NCBI RefSeq assembly: GCF_035083965.1
Contig: NC_089732.1
Location: 10,989,424-11,053,423 of the forward strand
Length of the DNA: 64,000 bases
Direction: 5' to 3'
Origin: Branchiostoma lanceolatum
Taxonomy: Eukaryota > Chordata > Leptocardii > Amphioxiformes > Branchiostomatidae
The position numbers and the translations under genes were made by a program. Numbering within the stretch: position 1 is the stretch's first letter; the number at the start of each line of letters is the position of its first letter. The notes under the pieces were generated by a model. It saw only the letters and a program-made list of their open reading frames with translations, had not been told where the DNA came from and searched no databases. Below are positions 61,352-64,000 of the stretch, piece by piece.

Positions 61352-63749
61352 TGCACTTTTTAATGGTTCGACCGTAAGACACCCTTCAAAGGGGTAGAGT
61401 ACGCAATGTACTACAAAGATCATACCTTATGTATTAAAATATTTGATAAAAGGATGTTTTTTTATTTAAAATTATATAAATTATTATATTTTATATCATT
61501 TTCTTGATATTCACTGTTTATAAACTTGATGTAATCTTAGAAATTCTTATAAAGCACCCCTATTGGTAATATGGAATCACCGAGGTGCCGTGTGCAAATC
61601 CCCGGGATGATTTAAATATGTAAACAGAGTGACCAAGGAGGCGTATTTAACCTACTTTTGCTGCTAGCAAGCCTTGCGTAAGCTGTTTTCGAGTGTTTTG
61701 AAAAACATCGAAGGTTCTGGAATCGCAATGAGTTAGCCGTTTCTGGTTTCACAAGGCGTGATTGGATTCCGAACAGTTTGGGGGCCAAGGGAGGGCGCTA
61801 GACCCCTTCCTGTAGCCTCCTTTGCAGGCTTCCGGGGTGGCGCCGGCGTTTATATCTTGGGGGAGCGCTGATTCGCGATTTTCAACTTATCGGGACCGTA
61901 TCTGCTTGTGGAACCGTATCTGCTTGGGGCCAGTAACCGCCGCTATGGTATAGCCCCCCCCCCCCCCCCCCCCCCCCCAGCAGATACGGTCCTGCAAAAA
62001 TACCGGGGTCATACCGGGGTCACTGGTTCCTCAGTGTAATCACTCGGTGTCCTGCATCGAAGGTACCTTTATCGCTAGATTTCCAGTGACGAAGTTTTGT
62101 CATATCTGCATGGGCGTCCAGCAATGAGGCGACTGCGTTACTGGAAAACTCAGAATTATCACTGGAAACCGAGAGATGACAGTACGAACGGGGCTGGAAA
62201 ACCACGGACGATCAACTCCACAACGGCAAATCCTCAGACAGTCACACCACTCTCATTTATCACTTGTCAAAACCAAGGAGGTTATATGTCTATATAACGT
62301 CCTGTCAAAACGCAGCACTTTTCAGACAACCTACACTGGTTGAAATTATGCGATGTCGAAGTCATAAATTTTACGTCCGAAGTTGCAGCACCAGCTACTG
62401 TAGGGGCTACATATTCAATGTCATGTAATAGAAACATGATAGAAATATTTGATGATCGGCTTTTGTAGATAAAATGGTTTGGTTTGCTAATCAAATTTGA
62501 AATAATCAGTGTTTCACTAGATGAATTCCCCAGCAACACATTCTGTGGGTTGTTTATTCGAGTAGTGTCCCGTTAATACATCTAACTTCCGTGCCGTCTT
62601 ACTGTAGTACGGTATCGACTCAAAACATTGTCTATTACTTTAGTTAACGTTAGCACTGGAACATTCCAGTGATAATAGGACGTGATGATTACTGGAAGCC
62701 CACCTACGAAATAATGTAATCACTCGGCTTCCAGCACTGATGACTGGCACTGAGACGTCACTGGTAAATCTAGCGCGGCTGAACCCGTGACCTAAGGATT
62801 TTGTTTCTCACTTACTGGTTATCTAGTGACGAGTAACCTCCGTACTGGGTAACCAGTGATGAATGACCTTTGAACCAGCCTACTTGTCTGGTACCCGAGT
62901 GACGAGCGGGGATCGTCACTAGAAACCGAGTGATGAGCGGAGTTTATTTCTGGAAACCAAGGTGGAAACCGAGCACCGAGGCATGATTTAGTGCTGGAAT
63001 TCCAGCACTGATGTGGCTGGAGTGCTGGAATAAAGTCGTTCGTCGTTCGTCGTGTGTCGAGTAATAATGTTAGATTAGTACAGTACATGTAGTATAAATA
63101 GTTCATAGCCATACATTGTACCTGATGCAATTGTTGTGCAACAAACTTTGACTTGACTTGACTTGTCATATCGTTGGCCGGCCGATGCCGTATTCGAGCG
63201 CTTGATAACACGGAGGCATGTATAAAAACGAATGAAAAGCAATGTTATATTTCGATTACAAATGTAGAGTCAATTCTGAATTACCGTGTGTTTGTTGCAT
63301 TTTGTTCTAAAATATTGTTCTAATGAAAACCTTAAAAATAGAATACCCCACAAAAACGCCTAAAACAACACACAAAAACAGCCGGAACCTAACCTCTGCT
63401 TGGAGAGTACCACTTTTGCCGTTTGTACGTTTGCTACTCGTGCAGTTTCTCTCTCTCTCTTTTATTTCAAATAATTTCTTCATTACTTAAGTGAGAAGAG
63501 ATTCCAGACGTAGCTGTGACGCACTCAAGTTGACAAACTTATATTAGCGGCACCACTAAACAAATATACACAAGAAATAAAAATGAAAAGATTAGATTTC
63601 AAACTTGTAACAAAACATGATGCGCTAACTTATAACGAAATATGATGAACTAATAAATATGATAGAAACAAATGACAACAATAAATGTGGAATTCGCATG
63701 CCCGGTCCCTCTAGCCAATGGCGAAATGTCTAATTGAACACACTAATTA

Positions 63750-64000
63750 TAATAATAACAATAACTTTATTGCAAGTTCATGCCCGAAGGCTAATTGCAG
63801 ACAAACAAGTACATGGAAATACATGGAAGCTTAGAGGAAAATCAGGAATGAAAGCGTTTTGAAGTAATGATGAAATATTGGGTGTTGCCGCACCCGCACA
63901 GGCTTTACCCCCTCCCCCTTCTCTATTTGCCATGACCCCACCAACACAATAAGGCAAAGCATGCCTAATATTTAACAAGCACCACCTTTGGAATTCGGCA
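63750..64000 (-). mobile_element. Retroelement 3' end reaching the window edge
   Basis: On the minus strand the sequence ends AGCCTTCGGGCATGAACTTG, then CAATAAAGTTATTGTTATTATTATAATT, i.e. a polyadenylation hexamer and an (ATT)n-like tail typical of non-LTR elements. TGCAATTAGCCTTCGGGC recurs at 22571. Confidence 0.5.

Larger units (their letters stand above)
61185..64000. other. Right-hand intergenic region
   Basis: Beyond the metallothionein promoter there is a C homopolymer of about 30 bases at 61956-61978, degenerate repeats at 62030-63030 with GGAAACCGAG(T/A)GATGA and CCAGTGA(T/C)GA boxes and GCTGGAATTCCAGC palindromes, a MITE half copy at 63345-63410 and a retroelement tail at the edge. 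No gene was recognised. Confidence 0.45.

Noticed and set aside
61956-61980. C homopolymer as a functional i-motif
   Set aside because: A run of about 30 C at one site is as likely a sequencing or assembly slip; no supporting context.

Overview
The window looks like nuclear DNA of an invertebrate chordate, most likely an amphioxus (Branchiostoma). Its genes have many short exons with GT-AG introns, their proteins align residue by residue with human proteins, and vertebrate ohnolog families appear as single genes. Intergenic DNA and introns are full of MITEs, tRNA-derived SINEs, LINE tails and minisatellites. The species call is inference, and no RNA genes other than SINE heads were seen.

Layout, left to right: TIMM29 (minus, 229-1262) sits head to head with a YIPF1/YIPF2 gene (plus, 1574-5726). 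SPATA6 follows (minus, 8242-16460, 14 coding exons). A single-LIM-domain LIMD2-like gene (plus, 19435-28648) carries a 4.4 kb palindromic mobile element in its second intron. HECTD3 is complete (plus, 31572-45331, 20 coding exons). A PLPPR gene (minus, 48083-53455, 7 exons) is followed by the start of a secreted PAN/apple-type protein (plus, 55879 onward) and a three-exon metallothionein (minus, 60201-61184) with a cluster of metal-response elements. All spliced models were built by hand from splice sites, reading frame and remembered family sequences. In every model the phases close without frameshift.

The genes do not form one pathway. TIMM29 and YIPF2 are also divergent neighbours on human 19p13.2, where PLPPR2 also lies, while YIPF1, SPATA6 and HECTD3 lie on human 1p32-p34. 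The window therefore looks like an unduplicated ancestor of part of the 1/19 paralogon.

The most unusual object is the element at 23393-27805. It has a 6-bp target duplication and two nearly identical arms of about 1.8 kb. Each arm carries the same acidic one-zinc-finger ORF, and the two ORFs are transcribed outward from a centre of alternating purine-pyrimidine repeats that has been amplified as 403-bp units. A second theme is tandem duplication of 3' splice sites with exon starts in three genes (YIPF exon 8, SPATA6 exon 2, HECTD3 exon 16). In addition, a foldback element has inserted almost directly against the SPATA6 exon 4 acceptor.
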